64,000 nucleotides of DNA from Paenibacillus glucanolyticus NBRC 15330 (GTDB lineage Bacteria > Bacillota > Bacilli > Paenibacillales > Paenibacillaceae), in assembly GCF_004000885.1 (NCBI RefSeq), contig NZ_BIMC01000021.1, forward strand, positions 53,149-117,148. Direction: 5' to 3'. The notes under the pieces were generated by a model. That model ran no database searches, was not told the DNA's origin, and saw only the letters and a list, made by a program, of their open reading frames with translations. Numbering within the stretch: the stretch's first letter is position 1; every line of letters starts with the position of its first letter. The translations under genes were made by a program, and so were the position numbers. Shown in pieces: positions 45,646 through 55,497 of this stretch.

Positions 45646-47547
45646 TCATCTACTCAAAAAATTATAATGTTCTAGTTTGTTTGCCCATTTTGATTTTGGT
45701 GTGGAATTTTTCATCGCTTGAATTAAATTAAACAGCTTATAGCTGTCATTATTTTTTATGCATATTTGGTACATGCTCTCAAGTACATTAAATGTAGATT
45801 CTTGTTCGTTTGCAAATTCATAAAAACGCATACTCTCGTTGTAATTCCCCACCGCAGCTAACTGATCTGCTATCCATACTAATGCGTCCCTGTCAACATT
45901 CGGCAACTGCAAGTCCATTATATTAATAGCAATGTCATTAAAACCATAATTCGCCAAAATCTTAGCAAAACTGAATTGTAGATTATACGAAGTCATCTGA
46001 CTAACAAAATAATCTATCGTATCGAATTCATGTAACTGTATTAGTTTTTCAAAAAATCTTACTAATAGCTGTTCTAAATCTTTAGCCCAATGATTATTAT
46101 TTAGTTCTTCTCGTTCAAGGCATCGAATAATAAGTTTATAGTCTTTCTCCCGTAAAGAAAATTTATGTTTATATTTTTGAATTAATACTTTGTCTTTCGT
46201 CAGGATCGAACAAAGCATCACGTCTTCTAATTCATCTACATCCACAATTTGCTCAATTTCATACCATATACTTGCTGCTTCATTATACCGTTTGCTATAT
46301 AAATAACCTGCAGCTAATATAGATTTGTCAACATTGTGATTGTATAACTCACAAAATCCATAAAGTAGTGGATGACGTAATTTATATAGAACACCAATCA
46401 TCTCTTTTAAATCATCTAGCGAAGATATCTCCCATGTTTTAGAAATAAATTCGAAAGCATCCTTGAATGATGTATTCTTTGTAATATCCAACAATAACTT
46501 GATTGACGGCATATAATGCTTATTAATTCCTAATGAATCCGTTACCTTCTGAATGGCTTGGGTCATGTCTCCTTTTCTTAAGGAGATTCCTGCCAAGGAA
46601 GTTAAAGCCATATAACTCCCCACTCCATGAAAAGTCATTAACTCATGGTTCCTTACATCTCCAATCTTAAGACAATGGTTAAAACTCTCACTTGCATCAT
46701 TAATATAATGAAGAGACTCATAAATTTGTCCTTGCAAATAATATAGGTCAGTATAATTGGGATAAGCTTCAATCGATTCATGACATATTACTAGAGCTTT
46801 ATCGAATTGTTCTAACTCCATGTAACACTGTATTAGACTAGTAATTAACTTGCAGATATAGCTATATTCCATACTTAGAGGAAAGGCCTTTTCAAACGTT
46901 TTAATAGCCTGTTCATATTGCCCCATCATTTTGTACTGAATACCTAAGTTAAATAATCCAAATCCCGTTTCTTGCTCTTCCAAATCCTCTAACAATATTT
47001 TCAAATTCCGTTGCTCTTTATTTTTCTCAGTTATAACATCTTTCATATAACCATCGTGATTGATCATTACTTCTAAGTGATCTTGTGTAAAAAGAGAGTC
47101 TGCCGGAATTATGATTTGCTCATGTATTCTTCCGAAAAATTTTAATTCTGGTACGTTTCTAAACAAACGTATTACGGGATGTATTGTACTAATACCGCCT
47201 CTCAAGAAACTTTTTATACTTAAAAAATAAATATCTTTTTCAAGAGACTCTAGAAGTAATAGTATCTGGTCCGCACTTTCTAAATATTCATCTGCATCTA
47301 GAACTAAAACATAATCACTCTGTGCATACTTTATTGCCTCATTGCGTGCCTTTGAAAAGTCATTTACCCATTCGAATGTGTATATTTTAGCGCCGAAACA
47401 CTCAGCGATCTCTTTTGTATTGTCTGTTGATCCAGTATCTACAATAATAATTTCTTCTACTAAACCCTGTACACTCTTTAAACAGCGTGCAAGAAATCTC
47501 TCCTCATTCTTCACTATCATACACAGGCTTATGGATGGTTTACTCAT
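45646..47547 (-). CDS. GT2 glycosyltransferase with TPR region (SunS-like architecture), long
   Basis: 633 residues. The GT2 domain (1 to about 200) has 'SISLCMIVKNEERFL', 'EIIIVDTGSTDNT' and the DxD motif 'VLVLDADEYL'. TPR-like helices follow (about 195-330), then a long helical region with no clear family (about 340-633). GT2-TPR proteins such as SunS transfer sugars directly onto peptides or proteins, the helical part being used for acceptor contact and dimerisation. It lies 10 bases after the shorter paralogue. The acceptor is unknown; flagellin or the adjacent vWA protein are the obvious candidates. Confidence 0.88.
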   Translation of the reverse strand: MSKPSISLCMIVKNEERFLARCLKSVQGLVEEIIIVDTGSTDNTKEIAECFGAKIYTFEWVNDFSKARNEAIKYAQSDYVLVLDADEYLESADQILLLLESLEKDIYFLSIKSFLRGGISTIHPVIRLFRNVPELKFFGRIHEQIIIPADSLFTQDHLEVMINHDGYMKDVITEKNKEQRNLKILLEDLEEQETGFGLFNLGIQYKMMGQYEQAIKTFEKAFPLSMEYSYICKLITSLIQCYMELEQFDKALVICHESIEAYPNYTDLYYLQGQIYESLHYINDASESFNHCLKIGDVRNHELMTFHGVGSYMALTSLAGISLRKGDMTQAIQKVTDSLGINKHYMPSIKLLLDITKNTSFKDAFEFISKTWEISSLDDLKEMIGVLYKLRHPLLYGFCELYNHNVDKSILAAGYLYSKRYNEAASIWYEIEQIVDVDELEDVMLCSILTKDKVLIQKYKHKFSLREKDYKLIIRCLEREELNNNHWAKDLEQLLVRFFEKLIQLHEFDTIDYFVSQMTSYNLQFSFAKILANYGFNDIAINIMDLQLPNVDRDALVWIADQLAAVGNYNESMRFYEFANEQESTFNVLESMYQICIKNNDSYKLFNLIQAMKNSTPKSKWANKLEHYNFLSR

Positions 47548-47557
47548 ATCTTCTCTC

Positions 47558-48652
47558 CTATCTTGACAACAATTTCAGCCTGGCACCCGCAATTTGATAC
47601 CCTTGTTGGACGGCAAATAAATAATGAGAATAAGCTTTATCAATCTCACCAATGATTTCCCAATAGACTCCAAGGTTATAATGAGCTTTATAGCTGCCAA
47701 CTCCCATTGTAGTTTCATATTTAGTCGAATCAGCTTCTCCCAGTTGCAAACAATAATTAAATACTGACGGCACCATTTTAATAGCGTCAGGATGGTTCAT
47801 GGAAGTTAACGATAAACCATATATAAAGTATAAATCGGTATAATCACTGAAAATTTCAATGCCTTCTTCAATATATTTATTCAGAAGACTAAAACTTTTC
47901 ATATAATACAAGGAATAACATAAAGTGAGCCACGCACTTGAAGCATAAGTAGAGCTTGTCAAAGAATTTAATGGTATTGATTTTAATACTTTCTCCAAAT
48001 ATCTAACTGCTTCGGGATAGTTTTTTGCAACAAATTGAGTTTTTCCAATCTGATAAATTACATAGAGATCATGTGGTGATGATTTTTCCATTTCAGTCAA
48101 TATAGTTAAATTTCGCTGAATTTTCTGTCTTTCAATCATTATTTCGTCTTTATAACCTAAATGATCGATGATGATATTGGTTTGAGAACTTTTGGGTGTA
48201 TTCCCTTGATATTGAAGTTGTTCGTGTATTCGTCCATTATAACGGTAATCTGGTAGGTTGGGGAATATTCGTGTAGCTTGTCCAAATGTTATATCATTAT
48301 CATGTACTATATTTTTTATAACAACTCTACCAGGATTAATAGTTTCGTATTCAAAGAATTTCATGAGTTGATCAGAACTAGATTGATTTAAACGCTCATC
48401 AGCATCCATAACAAAGATGTAGGGCATAGACGCCCTCTCCAATACAGAATTCCTCGCATCTCCAAAATCATTCTTCCAATCCATTCTGAATACTGTGGCG
48501 CCATGTTCCCTAGCTATACTTTCCGTCATGTCAGAGGATCCAGTATCTCCAATCACTATTTCTGAAACAAATTCCTTTACGGAGTCTAGACAATCTTTAA
48601 TAAATTTCTGTTCATTATTTACAATCATGCATAATGATACAGGAAGCTTCAT
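47558..48652 (-). CDS. GT2 glycosyltransferase with TPR region, short paralogue
   Basis: 364 residues. GT2 domain (1 to about 200): 'SLCMIVNNEQKFIKDCL', 'EIVIGDTGSSDMT', 'DWKNDFGDARNSVLERA' and DxD motif 'IFVMDADERL'. Helical TPR-like repeats fill about 205-350. It is clearly related to the next gene, most likely an old duplication. First of three glycosyltransferase genes, starting about 160 bases after the vWA protein gene and beyond a hairpin. Confidence 0.88.
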   Translation of the reverse strand: MKLPVSLCMIVNNEQKFIKDCLDSVKEFVSEIVIGDTGSSDMTESIAREHGATVFRMDWKNDFGDARNSVLERASMPYIFVMDADERLNQSSSDQLMKFFEYETINPGRVVIKNIVHDNDITFGQATRIFPNLPDYRYNGRIHEQLQYQGNTPKSSQTNIIIDHLGYKDEIMIERQKIQRNLTILTEMEKSSPHDLYVIYQIGKTQFVAKNYPEAVRYLEKVLKSIPLNSLTSSTYASSAWLTLCYSLYYMKSFSLLNKYIEEGIEIFSDYTDLYFIYGLSLTSMNHPDAIKMVPSVFNYCLQLGEADSTKYETTMGVGSYKAHYNLGVYWEIIGEIDKAYSHYLFAVQQGYQIAGARLKLLSR

Positions 48653-48680
48653 TAGGATACCTCCTTTATTTTAAAGATAA

Positions 48681-48705
48681 TCAGGGCGCCTAAAAGGCAC
48701 CCTGA
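48681..48705 (-). terminator. Hairpin after the vWA-IPT gene
   Basis: The arms 48681-48690 and 48696-48705 pair with one mismatch. On the minus strand TTATCTTT follows, a weak T tail. It may attenuate rather than fully end transcription into the glycosyltransferase genes. Confidence 0.55.
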
Positions 48706-48814
48706 TATTTTAGAGTTGCTTTAATATGAAATTTGAGTACTTAGTGACATTACTACCAAACAAATGTCAAACCAAAAACAGAAGATATTCATTTAACAAA
48801 TATAGCTTAATGGA

Positions 48815-51800
48815 TTATTCATAAGTGTAATTAATAGATACTGACTGTTGATCTGTGTTGGTTAGCTTGAGTTCGACAGGTCCAGGAACGGTCCCTGCCG
48901 GCACTCTAAATCGAATGGATCCAGTACTAAGATACGAAACGGCCAAATTCGTTCCCCCCCAGGTTGCAGTGATACCTGCACGGAAATTACTTCCATACAC
49001 ATATACAAGAGCTCCTCCTGACAACGGCCCACGGTCAGGACTAATTGACGTTATTGTAGGAGCTGGGAGTTGTGGTGGGGCCTCATAAGTGTAAGTAGTA
49101 GAAACTGTTACACCGCCAGCACTTGTCAATACAATTGGAACATCGCCAGCACTTGTACCTGCTGGTGATCTGAAACGAATCGAACCAGCACCTAACAGTT
49201 CAAATGTTTGAGACTTACCATCCACTTGCATCGTCATCCCTGTTTTAAAATTCGAGCCATAAATATAAACTAGTTGACCTCCAGCTAATGGTCCCTTATT
49301 TGGCGAAATGCTGCTTATCGTAATCGGTGTTTCCTGATAAGTGTAACCACTCGAAACAATCGCAAACTGTCCATCTGGATTTGTTACTTTAACATCAACA
49401 GAACCGATATTACTTACAGCTGGAGCCAATACACGGATTTGAGCAGCATCAAGCAATGTAACATTTTTAGCTTCTACACTTCCAAAGGTCACTTTTACAC
49501 CTGCCTGATAATGTTCACCCTTGATATATACATAGTTGTTTCCATCTAATGGACCGGTATTTGGACTAATACTAGCTATAGTAGGTGCTGCCGGCTTCGG
49601 AGGTTCCGTGAATGAAAATGCTTGTGTTGCCACAGCTTCCTGAAGATCTGGATTTACAACCTTCAAATCAACTGTTTCGGCAACAGACCACACAGGGGCA
49701 CGGAAACGCAACATTTTATCAGACAGTAAGGAAACTGGCACCTCTGTACTATTCAAATACAGTTTCACACCTGCCTTATAATCACTTCCGTTGATGTACA
49801 CCAATGTACCACCAGTCAGCAGGCTTGTATTCGGATCCACACTCGTTATTTTTGGAGGATTAATTACAGGCTTTTCGAAAGTAAATCCATCTACTAAAAT
49901 AGCTTCTCCTCCATCGGGATTCACTACCTTAACATCTACAATCTCAGCAAGGTTCCATGCCGGAGTTCTGAATCTCAATGTTGTATTCGAAACAAACGAA
50001 GCCGATAATAGAGTATCATTTAGATAGATTTTAGCACCATTGACAAAATTACTACCGGTTACTGAAATTAAATCTCCACCAGTAGTGAGGGCTTTACTTG
50101 GGCTAACGCTTGTCAATGTAGGTGCTGGAGCTTTAGCTGGCTCTGTATAAGTGAAACCCTTAACAACTATTGCCTCCTGTTTATTAGGACTCACAACCTT
50201 AACATCTACTGTTTCAGCAATCGGCCAGGCTGGTGTACGAAATCTTAGTTCTGTACTAGAGGTATAAGATGTCGAGATTTCGATATCATTCAGAAAAACT
50301 TTTGAGCCAGCGACAAAATTTGTACCTGTTACAGTAATTAAGTCACTTCCTTTGATTTCCCCTTGATTAGGTGTGATTGCTGTTATAGCCGGTCCCTCTG
50401 GTAAAACTGGTTTAATATAAGTAAATCCATCACTCAGTAAAACCTCTTGCCCATCTGGATTCACGATACTCACACTCACTATCTCATCAGTGCTCCATGC
50501 TGGAGTCTTAATCTTGAGCTCAGTATCTGAAACAAATGTAGTCGAGATCTCTTTAGTATTGAAGTATACTCTTGCTCCATTAACAAAATTGGACCCTTTA
50601 ATCGATACATTCAAGCCACCCTCGATTAAACCTTCATTAGGTGTTAGGCTGGTCAATTCTGGTCCTGGAGGTGACAGATAGTTATATCCTTTGACCAATG
50701 ATGCCTCTTGAAGATCAGGGTTAATAACTTTAATATCTACTGCTTCAACAACAGCCCATGCTGGAGTACGGAAACGCATTTCAGTTTCTGAAACAACTGT
50801 AGCTCCTACCTCAACATCATTAAAAAACAATTTAGCACCTGTCTTAATATTAGTACCTGTCAAGGTTACCAGTTCGTTGCCTTTCAGTTGACCACTATTT
50901 GGAGTCACTTTTTCAATTGTTGGTGCTGGAGGTGCAGGTGGCTTCAAGTAGGTATACCCTTCCGGAAGCAATGCCTCTTCTCCACTTAGGTTAACTAATC
51001 GCACATTGATTTTCTCTGCTACAGACCAGGCTGGTGCACGAAATCTAGCCTCAGTGTTATCTACAATTGACAAATTAACCAATACATCATTAAAATAAAG
51101 TTTTGCACCAGCCTCAATATTCGTTCCTTTTAGAACAACATTTTCACCACCTACAAGCTGGCCTTGATTTGGTGATAGACTTTCTATTGTTGGCTTTAAA
51201 GGAGCAATATAAGTATAACCATTTTGAACTGTGACACTTCTACCATCAGGATTTTCAATTTTGACATCCACTGATCCTGCTAACGAAGATTTTGGCACAG
51301 TAACTGTCAAACTCGTGCTACTTTTATATATCACGGATTTGGCTTCATTTTCCCCGATTTTTACTTTTAGACCATTCAGGAAATACTGACCAGAAATTGT
51401 TACTTTCTCTCCTCCACCCATCGCTCCACTAGAAGGGGTTATGGCTGTTACAATAGGATCAGCATAGTACAGATACTTTGCTTGTACCTGTTGTCTATCT
51501 TCGTTCATTACGGTAAGATCAACTGTGCCTTGATTACCCGCCGGTGCCTCAACACGAATTTCTGTCGGACTAATATATTGGATATTTAAAGCATTAGCCA
51601 CTCCAAACTTCACAATTGGATTCGGTCTAAAATTTGTTCCAGTAATCACGACAGATTCACCGCCGTTAACATGTCCGGACTCTGGTTCAATCTTATTTAA
51701 AGTTGGTTTCGGGTATGTAACGGTAACATTCTCAGTTGGTACATTAATCTTTCTTTCTGTTCCAGTATAGTCTTTATATATTATAGAAGAATCTGGAGTC

Positions 51801-52765
51801 GAAACTCTAAATGTACCTACTGGTTGGTCTGATTTATGACGAATTTTATAAGTAAATGTCAACGTGTCCGTTTTAAGTTCTAAAAAGTCCCATCTCAATG
51901 TATTCCCATTCACTATTGGCTTCGGAATATTGGTATCATATGACCCTGGAACAATCTCAAATTGAGGAGAAACGATATCATTAACCACAACATCATAAGC
52001 ACTAGCTAAACCAATTTCTTGGACAATAGCTGCATAAATATCTCCTAACCCTACAGATCCAAGTACAAAATGGTGATGATGTGAGGTGGTGGCCATTTGT
52101 TTCAGAAGTAAGTTAGGGCCACTAGTATCTGGGTTGGCATTGGTATTAAGAAGAGCAATCGTATAAAAAACTATGCCTTCTTGTTTGGCCTCATTAGAAT
52201 TCGTAAGCGCATAGTTATATGCATTTCCATTAGGCTCTGTTGCATCGCCATCCGTTAGCAAAACAATAACCGGCTGAGCATCCGGACGGTGATTAACCAA
52301 CAACTCCCTTGCCTTTTTAATAGCATCTCCTGTTGCTGTCCCTCCGTTTGCTCTTAAACCATTCACATAGTTCTTAACGGCCTCTTTGTCAGTACTAAGG
52401 GGAAATGAGCTAATATTGTTAGCAGAGCTATAGTCCACTATACCTACTTTATGTTTGCTTAAGTCCATAAGATCTATGAACCCTTTGGCAGAATTAATTG
52501 CACTCTGCATTTTATTCTCGTCATTCATACTACCCGATCTATCAATAATTAAAATCACATCATTCGGCCTGATAACATTTACTGGGGGTGTACCTTTAAT
52601 ATTTAGGGTCACTAATGTTTCTTCTTCAGTAGTTATCGTTGTAGGACTAACCGATTTGGTTACGGATACATAATTTTCAGCAGCTTGAGCTCCTAACGGA
52701 TATATACCCATCAGTATAAAAAGCACTAAGAACAAAGAAGTTAATTTGCTTGCCTGTTTCTTCAC
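48815..52765 (-). CDS. Secreted von Willebrand factor A protein with 11 IPT/TIG repeats
   Basis: 1316 residues. Signal peptide 1 to about 28. vWA domain about 60-235 with a complete metal site: 'IDRSGSM', Thr in 'GGTATGDAI' and 'LLTDGDAT'. A beta-rich region (about 240-350) follows, then 11 IPT/TIG modules of about 87 residues to the end, each opening with a motif like 'ITSISPDRGPLSGG' and 'YVYGSNF'. There is no LPXTG, SLH or LysM anchor and no C-terminal membrane helix. The start is GTG at 52765 with AGGAGG. It begins 27 bases after fliT, in the flagellar operon direction. An adhesin or flagellum-associated surface protein is inferred. Confidence 0.9.
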   Translation of the reverse strand: MKKQASKLTSLFLVLFILMGIYPLGAQAAENYVSVTKSVSPTTITTEEETLVTLNIKGTPPVNVIRPNDVILIIDRSGSMNDENKMQSAINSAKGFIDLMDLSKHKVGIVDYSSANNISSFPLSTDKEAVKNYVNGLRANGGTATGDAIKKARELLVNHRPDAQPVIVLLTDGDATEPNGNAYNYALTNSNEAKQEGIVFYTIALLNTNANPDTSGPNLLLKQMATTSHHHHFVLGSVGLGDIYAAIVQEIGLASAYDVVVNDIVSPQFEIVPGSYDTNIPKPIVNGNTLRWDFLELKTDTLTFTYKIRHKSDQPVGTFRVSTPDSSIIYKDYTGTERKINVPTENVTVTYPKPTLNKIEPESGHVNGGESVVITGTNFRPNPIVKFGVANALNIQYISPTEIRVEAPAGNQGTVDLTVMNEDRQQVQAKYLYYADPIVTAITPSSGAMGGGEKVTISGQYFLNGLKVKIGENEAKSVIYKSSTSLTVTVPKSSLAGSVDVKIENPDGRSVTVQNGYTYIAPLKPTIESLSPNQGQLVGGENVVLKGTNIEAGAKLYFNDVLVNLSIVDNTEARFRAPAWSVAEKINVRLVNLSGEEALLPEGYTYLKPPAPPAPTIEKVTPNSGQLKGNELVTLTGTNIKTGAKLFFNDVEVGATVVSETEMRFRTPAWAVVEAVDIKVINPDLQEASLVKGYNYLSPPGPELTSLTPNEGLIEGGLNVSIKGSNFVNGARVYFNTKEISTTFVSDTELKIKTPAWSTDEIVSVSIVNPDGQEVLLSDGFTYIKPVLPEGPAITAITPNQGEIKGSDLITVTGTNFVAGSKVFLNDIEISTSYTSSTELRFRTPAWPIAETVDVKVVSPNKQEAIVVKGFTYTEPAKAPAPTLTSVSPSKALTTGGDLISVTGSNFVNGAKIYLNDTLLSASFVSNTTLRFRTPAWNLAEIVDVKVVNPDGGEAILVDGFTFEKPVINPPKITSVDPNTSLLTGGTLVYINGSDYKAGVKLYLNSTEVPVSLLSDKMLRFRAPVWSVAETVDLKVVNPDLQEAVATQAFSFTEPPKPAAPTIASISPNTGPLDGNNYVYIKGEHYQAGVKVTFGSVEAKNVTLLDAAQIRVLAPAVSNIGSVDVKVTNPDGQFAIVSSGYTYQETPITISSISPNKGPLAGGQLVYIYGSNFKTGMTMQVDGKSQTFELLGAGSIRFRSPAGTSAGDVPIVLTSAGGVTVSTTYTYEAPPQLPAPTITSISPDRGPLSGGALVYVYGSNFRAGITATWGGTNLAVSYLSTGSIRFRVPAGTVPGPVELKLTNTDQQSVSINYTYE

Positions 52766-52792
52766 TTGCGTTCCTCCTATATTTAATTTTCT

Positions 52793-53125
52793 TCAACTTC
52801 TCTTATCGATAAAATAAGACTCATGCTGCTTTACGGCGAAGCTGGAATATTGTTCGACACCAGCTTTTTGTCTTTCAAATGATCTTCGCTCCTGAGCTAA
52901 AATCTCTCTTTCAGAGGTGATTTGCTGAACCAACAATCTATTAATCAGCTCCAATTCCTGTAAAAGAGGTTTCGCATTATCATCCATTTGATGGTCTTGA
53001 ATAAGAGTAAATAACGCATCCATTTCATTCTGGCGGGTTGAATAAATTTCGAGAGAATCCCCCTTCATTACATCCATATAGAGCTCTTTCAATCTCTGAA
53101 GTAATTCCAGCACATTCTCACTCAT
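52793..53125 (-). CDS. fliT: FliT-like flagellar chaperone
   Basis: 110 residues from ATG at 53125, which overlaps the fliS stop as ATGA. The frame is open to 53167. The protein is all-helical and charged ('LLQRLKELYMDVMKGDSLEIYSTRQNEMDALF'), without strong family motifs, but has the size and place of B. subtilis fliT (directly after fliS), a chaperone for the cap protein FliD. The call rests mainly on position and length. Confidence 0.75.
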   Translation of the reverse strand: MSENVLELLQRLKELYMDVMKGDSLEIYSTRQNEMDALFTLIQDHQMDDNAKPLLQELELINRLLVQQITSEREILAQERRSFERQKAGVEQYSSFAVKQHESYFIDKRS

Positions 53126-53505
53126 TCTGCACTCCCGCCTTTTACAATCTGGAGCGCTTGTTTCCATGTTTCATACATACCCTTTGCAAAATCAATCACT
53201 TCATCTAGCATATCGATTTCATGATTAATAATAACTTCAGCTATACACTTGGCGTAGAACTCATACAACGCATACAAGTCTTTTGAAATATCGTATTTCA
53301 TATCCAGAGTAGACATGAGTTCAAATAAAATGCTTCTACCCTTATGGAGAAGCTCATTACTTATTTGATAATCCTTTTGGATAACCATTTGTCGAGCTCT
53401 CATTAAAGTACGAACCAGCTCTTGATACAATAGATGAGTGAGTTCTCCTGGTGAAGCTGTCTCAACCTGAACCTTTAAATACTTATCTTGTATGTTAGTT
53501 TGCAT
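53122..53505 (-). CDS. fliS: Flagellin export chaperone FliS
   Basis: 127 residues from ATG 53505 (MQTNIQDKYLKVQVETASPGEL), chosen because relatives begin at this point; an ATG at 53517 would add four residues. Neither has a strong ribosome binding site. The N-terminal 'ASPGELTHLLYQELVRTLMRAR' segment and four-helix pattern are typical. FliS keeps flagellin unfolded in the cytoplasm and, in Bacillus, joins FliW-CsrA-flagellin feedback. Confidence 0.93.
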   Translation of the reverse strand: MQTNIQDKYLKVQVETASPGELTHLLYQELVRTLMRARQMVIQKDYQISNELLHKGRSILFELMSTLDMKYDISKDLYALYEFYAKCIAEVIINHEIDMLDEVIDFAKGMYETWKQALQIVKGGSAE

Positions 53506-53541
53506 AAGTTCTATCATTCCATTCTTTACTATTATTCTTTG

Positions 53542-55059
53542 TTACAATGATGAAAGCTGCGAAGATAGCCATGAACCTTGATTATTTAATTTTTGCAAGG
53601 CTTGTTCCATCATAGTAAATTTCTTATAATGGCGGTTCTCAACGTCTGTTAATCGACGTTGCAAATCTGACACACGCTCGTTAATTCTTTTCAAATCCTT
53701 ACCTAGAATACTATCATCAATTGACTCTACGGATCCCATCCCAATTCTTTTGTTAATCTTGTTTATTTGATTATTAATTGATTCGTATAATCTTTCTGCA
53801 AAACCAAGCTCTGATAATCGTTGTTTTTTATTTTCAGCCGTATCACCAACAGTACTGGAAGGCTTAGTAAATAAATCTTTAACTGCATCTGGATTCGTTG
53901 TTAATGCCTTCTTTAACTTTTCTTCATCAATTTCTAATTTACCATTATGCCTGGGGTCGGACATTACCTTTATTCCTATCTCACTAAGGAACTTATAAGT
54001 AGACCCTTCTAACGGTTCCCGGAATGCAACACGGAATTCATCCAGCGCTCCCTTTAATGTCGAATCATTATAAAGTGATCCTTGACGAGCTTTTGCCTCC
54101 CATTGTTCGATTTGCTTATCTGTCATTTGTGATTTTTCTTCATCCAGAAGTGGCTGATAGGAACGGTCTTTCTTTGTGCTGGTCACTGATTGAAACTGAT
54201 CTACGATGGTATTGTATTGATTAACGAACTCTTTGATCTTATCGAACACAACTGTGTTAGATTTCGATACCGTAACAGAAACAGGTTCTGTTGTCGGAGC
54301 TTTTAAATTTATGGTGAGTCCGTTTAATGTGAAATTGTTCGTTTCACTCTCAAGCGCATTAACACCTACAGCATCGTTAAATTCAAATTTCGCATTAATA
54401 CCATTACTTGTTAATGAATCCATATTAAATATCGATTTAAAGGCATTGCTATTATCAGTGACAGTAATCTCCGACTTAACGCCTGTAACATCGGTGGTCA
54501 GAAAAAGTCTCTTAGTATTGGTATCATAGTTAGCTTTTACACCAGTTACCGTTGTTTGAGCATTAATGTCTTTAATGATAGAATCTATGGATGAGCTTCC
54601 AGATGTTATCGATATTGTTGTGGAAGTACCCTTTGGTCCCTTAATGGTGATATCTCCACCTGTATTCACTACCGCGTCAGTCTTAGTGTCTGCAGCTAAT
54701 GCTTTGCCAGTAAGTGATGCAGAAGTTGCTAGATTCAACACCTTAATTGTATTAAACCCCTCGGAGGCGCCGCTAGATCCAGTAACGTCCACAGCATTTG
54801 GATTACTTGATACGACTTGCTTCGTCTCGAAAGAACTACCAAAACGCAAACCTTCAGCCGCTTTTCGAAATGAGGTTAAAGCCGTATTCATAGTACGATA
54901 ATCCTCGCGTTGCCAGATTAAACTGATTTTTTGACGTGTTAACTTTTGAAGAGGCAGACGCTCAACCTGCATTAGATTTTTGACAATGTTATCGATATCC
55001 ATACCAGAGCTTAAACCTGTATACCTTATCGGGTTGTAAAGACTGGAAATGTTGCTCAT
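53542..55059 (-). CDS. fliD: Flagellar hook-associated protein 2 (filament cap)
   Basis: 505 residues. FliD_N (about 10-115) starts 'RYTGLSSGMDIDNIVKNLM'; FliD_C lies at about 240-480 with 'FKSIFNMDSL' before it and coiled-coil ends. It caps the filament tip and helps insert flagellin. It stands between flaG and fliS, as in Bacillus. Confidence 0.95.
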   Translation of the reverse strand: MSNISSLYNPIRYTGLSSGMDIDNIVKNLMQVERLPLQKLTRQKISLIWQREDYRTMNTALTSFRKAAEGLRFGSSFETKQVVSSNPNAVDVTGSSGASEGFNTIKVLNLATSASLTGKALAADTKTDAVVNTGGDITIKGPKGTSTTISITSGSSSIDSIIKDINAQTTVTGVKANYDTNTKRLFLTTDVTGVKSEITVTDNSNAFKSIFNMDSLTSNGINAKFEFNDAVGVNALESETNNFTLNGLTINLKAPTTEPVSVTVSKSNTVVFDKIKEFVNQYNTIVDQFQSVTSTKKDRSYQPLLDEEKSQMTDKQIEQWEAKARQGSLYNDSTLKGALDEFRVAFREPLEGSTYKFLSEIGIKVMSDPRHNGKLEIDEEKLKKALTTNPDAVKDLFTKPSSTVGDTAENKKQRLSELGFAERLYESINNQINKINKRIGMGSVESIDDSILGKDLKRINERVSDLQRRLTDVENRHYKKFTMMEQALQKLNNQGSWLSSQLSSL

Positions 55060-55078
55060 CTTTTAAATTCAACCCCTT

Positions 55079-55429
55079 TCATGCTTTTTTATCAATAAAA
55101 ATCCCCAAATTCTCACACAGGTTATAAACCAAATCAATAATTTTCTCAGGAGGGATTTCCCTTAGTACTTCTTCTGTCTTGATATCAACGACCTTAACAA
55201 CAATTGAGCGAGTTTTGTCATGTATACTAAACTTCAACGCAGTCCCATTCTCTTGCAGCGTTTGGTTGTACTTTTCCACAAGCTGATTTAATTCCTTGTC
55301 CTGAAATAGGCCAGCATCTACACTAACAGTATCCAATTGTTGATGCTCTGCCACCTGATTTGGAATTTTATTCTCCGAGCGTCTATAAGAAGAAAAGGAA
55401 GGCTGGGTTGAATCCCCTGATATTCTCAT
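55079..55429 (-). CDS. flaG: FlaG family protein
   Basis: 116 residues. A variable N-terminus is followed by the FlaG domain (about 35-115) with 'LNQLVEKYNQTLQENGTALKFSIHDKTRSIVVKVVD' style sequence and 'EVLREIPPEKIIDL'. The family affects filament length; B. subtilis yvyC is the positional equivalent. It follows the hag terminator, so transcription probably comes from read-through or an unseen promoter. Confidence 0.92.
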   Translation of the reverse strand: MRISGDSTQPSFSSYRRSENKIPNQVAEHQQLDTVSVDAGLFQDKELNQLVEKYNQTLQENGTALKFSIHDKTRSIVVKVVDIKTEEVLREIPPEKIIDLVYNLCENLGIFIDKKA

Positions 55430-55458
55430 ATCTATTCCCTCCAGTAAAATATTAAAAA

Positions 55459-55480
55459 GCCAGCCGGAAAACCGGCCGGC
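55459..55480 (-). terminator. Terminator of hag
   Basis: Nine-base arms (55459-55467 and 55472-55480) with one mismatch and an AAAA loop. TTTTTAATATTTT follows on the minus strand. Confidence 0.85.
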
Positions 55481-55497
55481 CCATCCTAATTAAGAGA

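Noticed and set aside
48815..51800. Regular spaced repeats resembling a CRISPR array
   Set aside because: They are coding repeats of about 87 codons (IPT domains) within one reading frame, with divergent DNA sequence.
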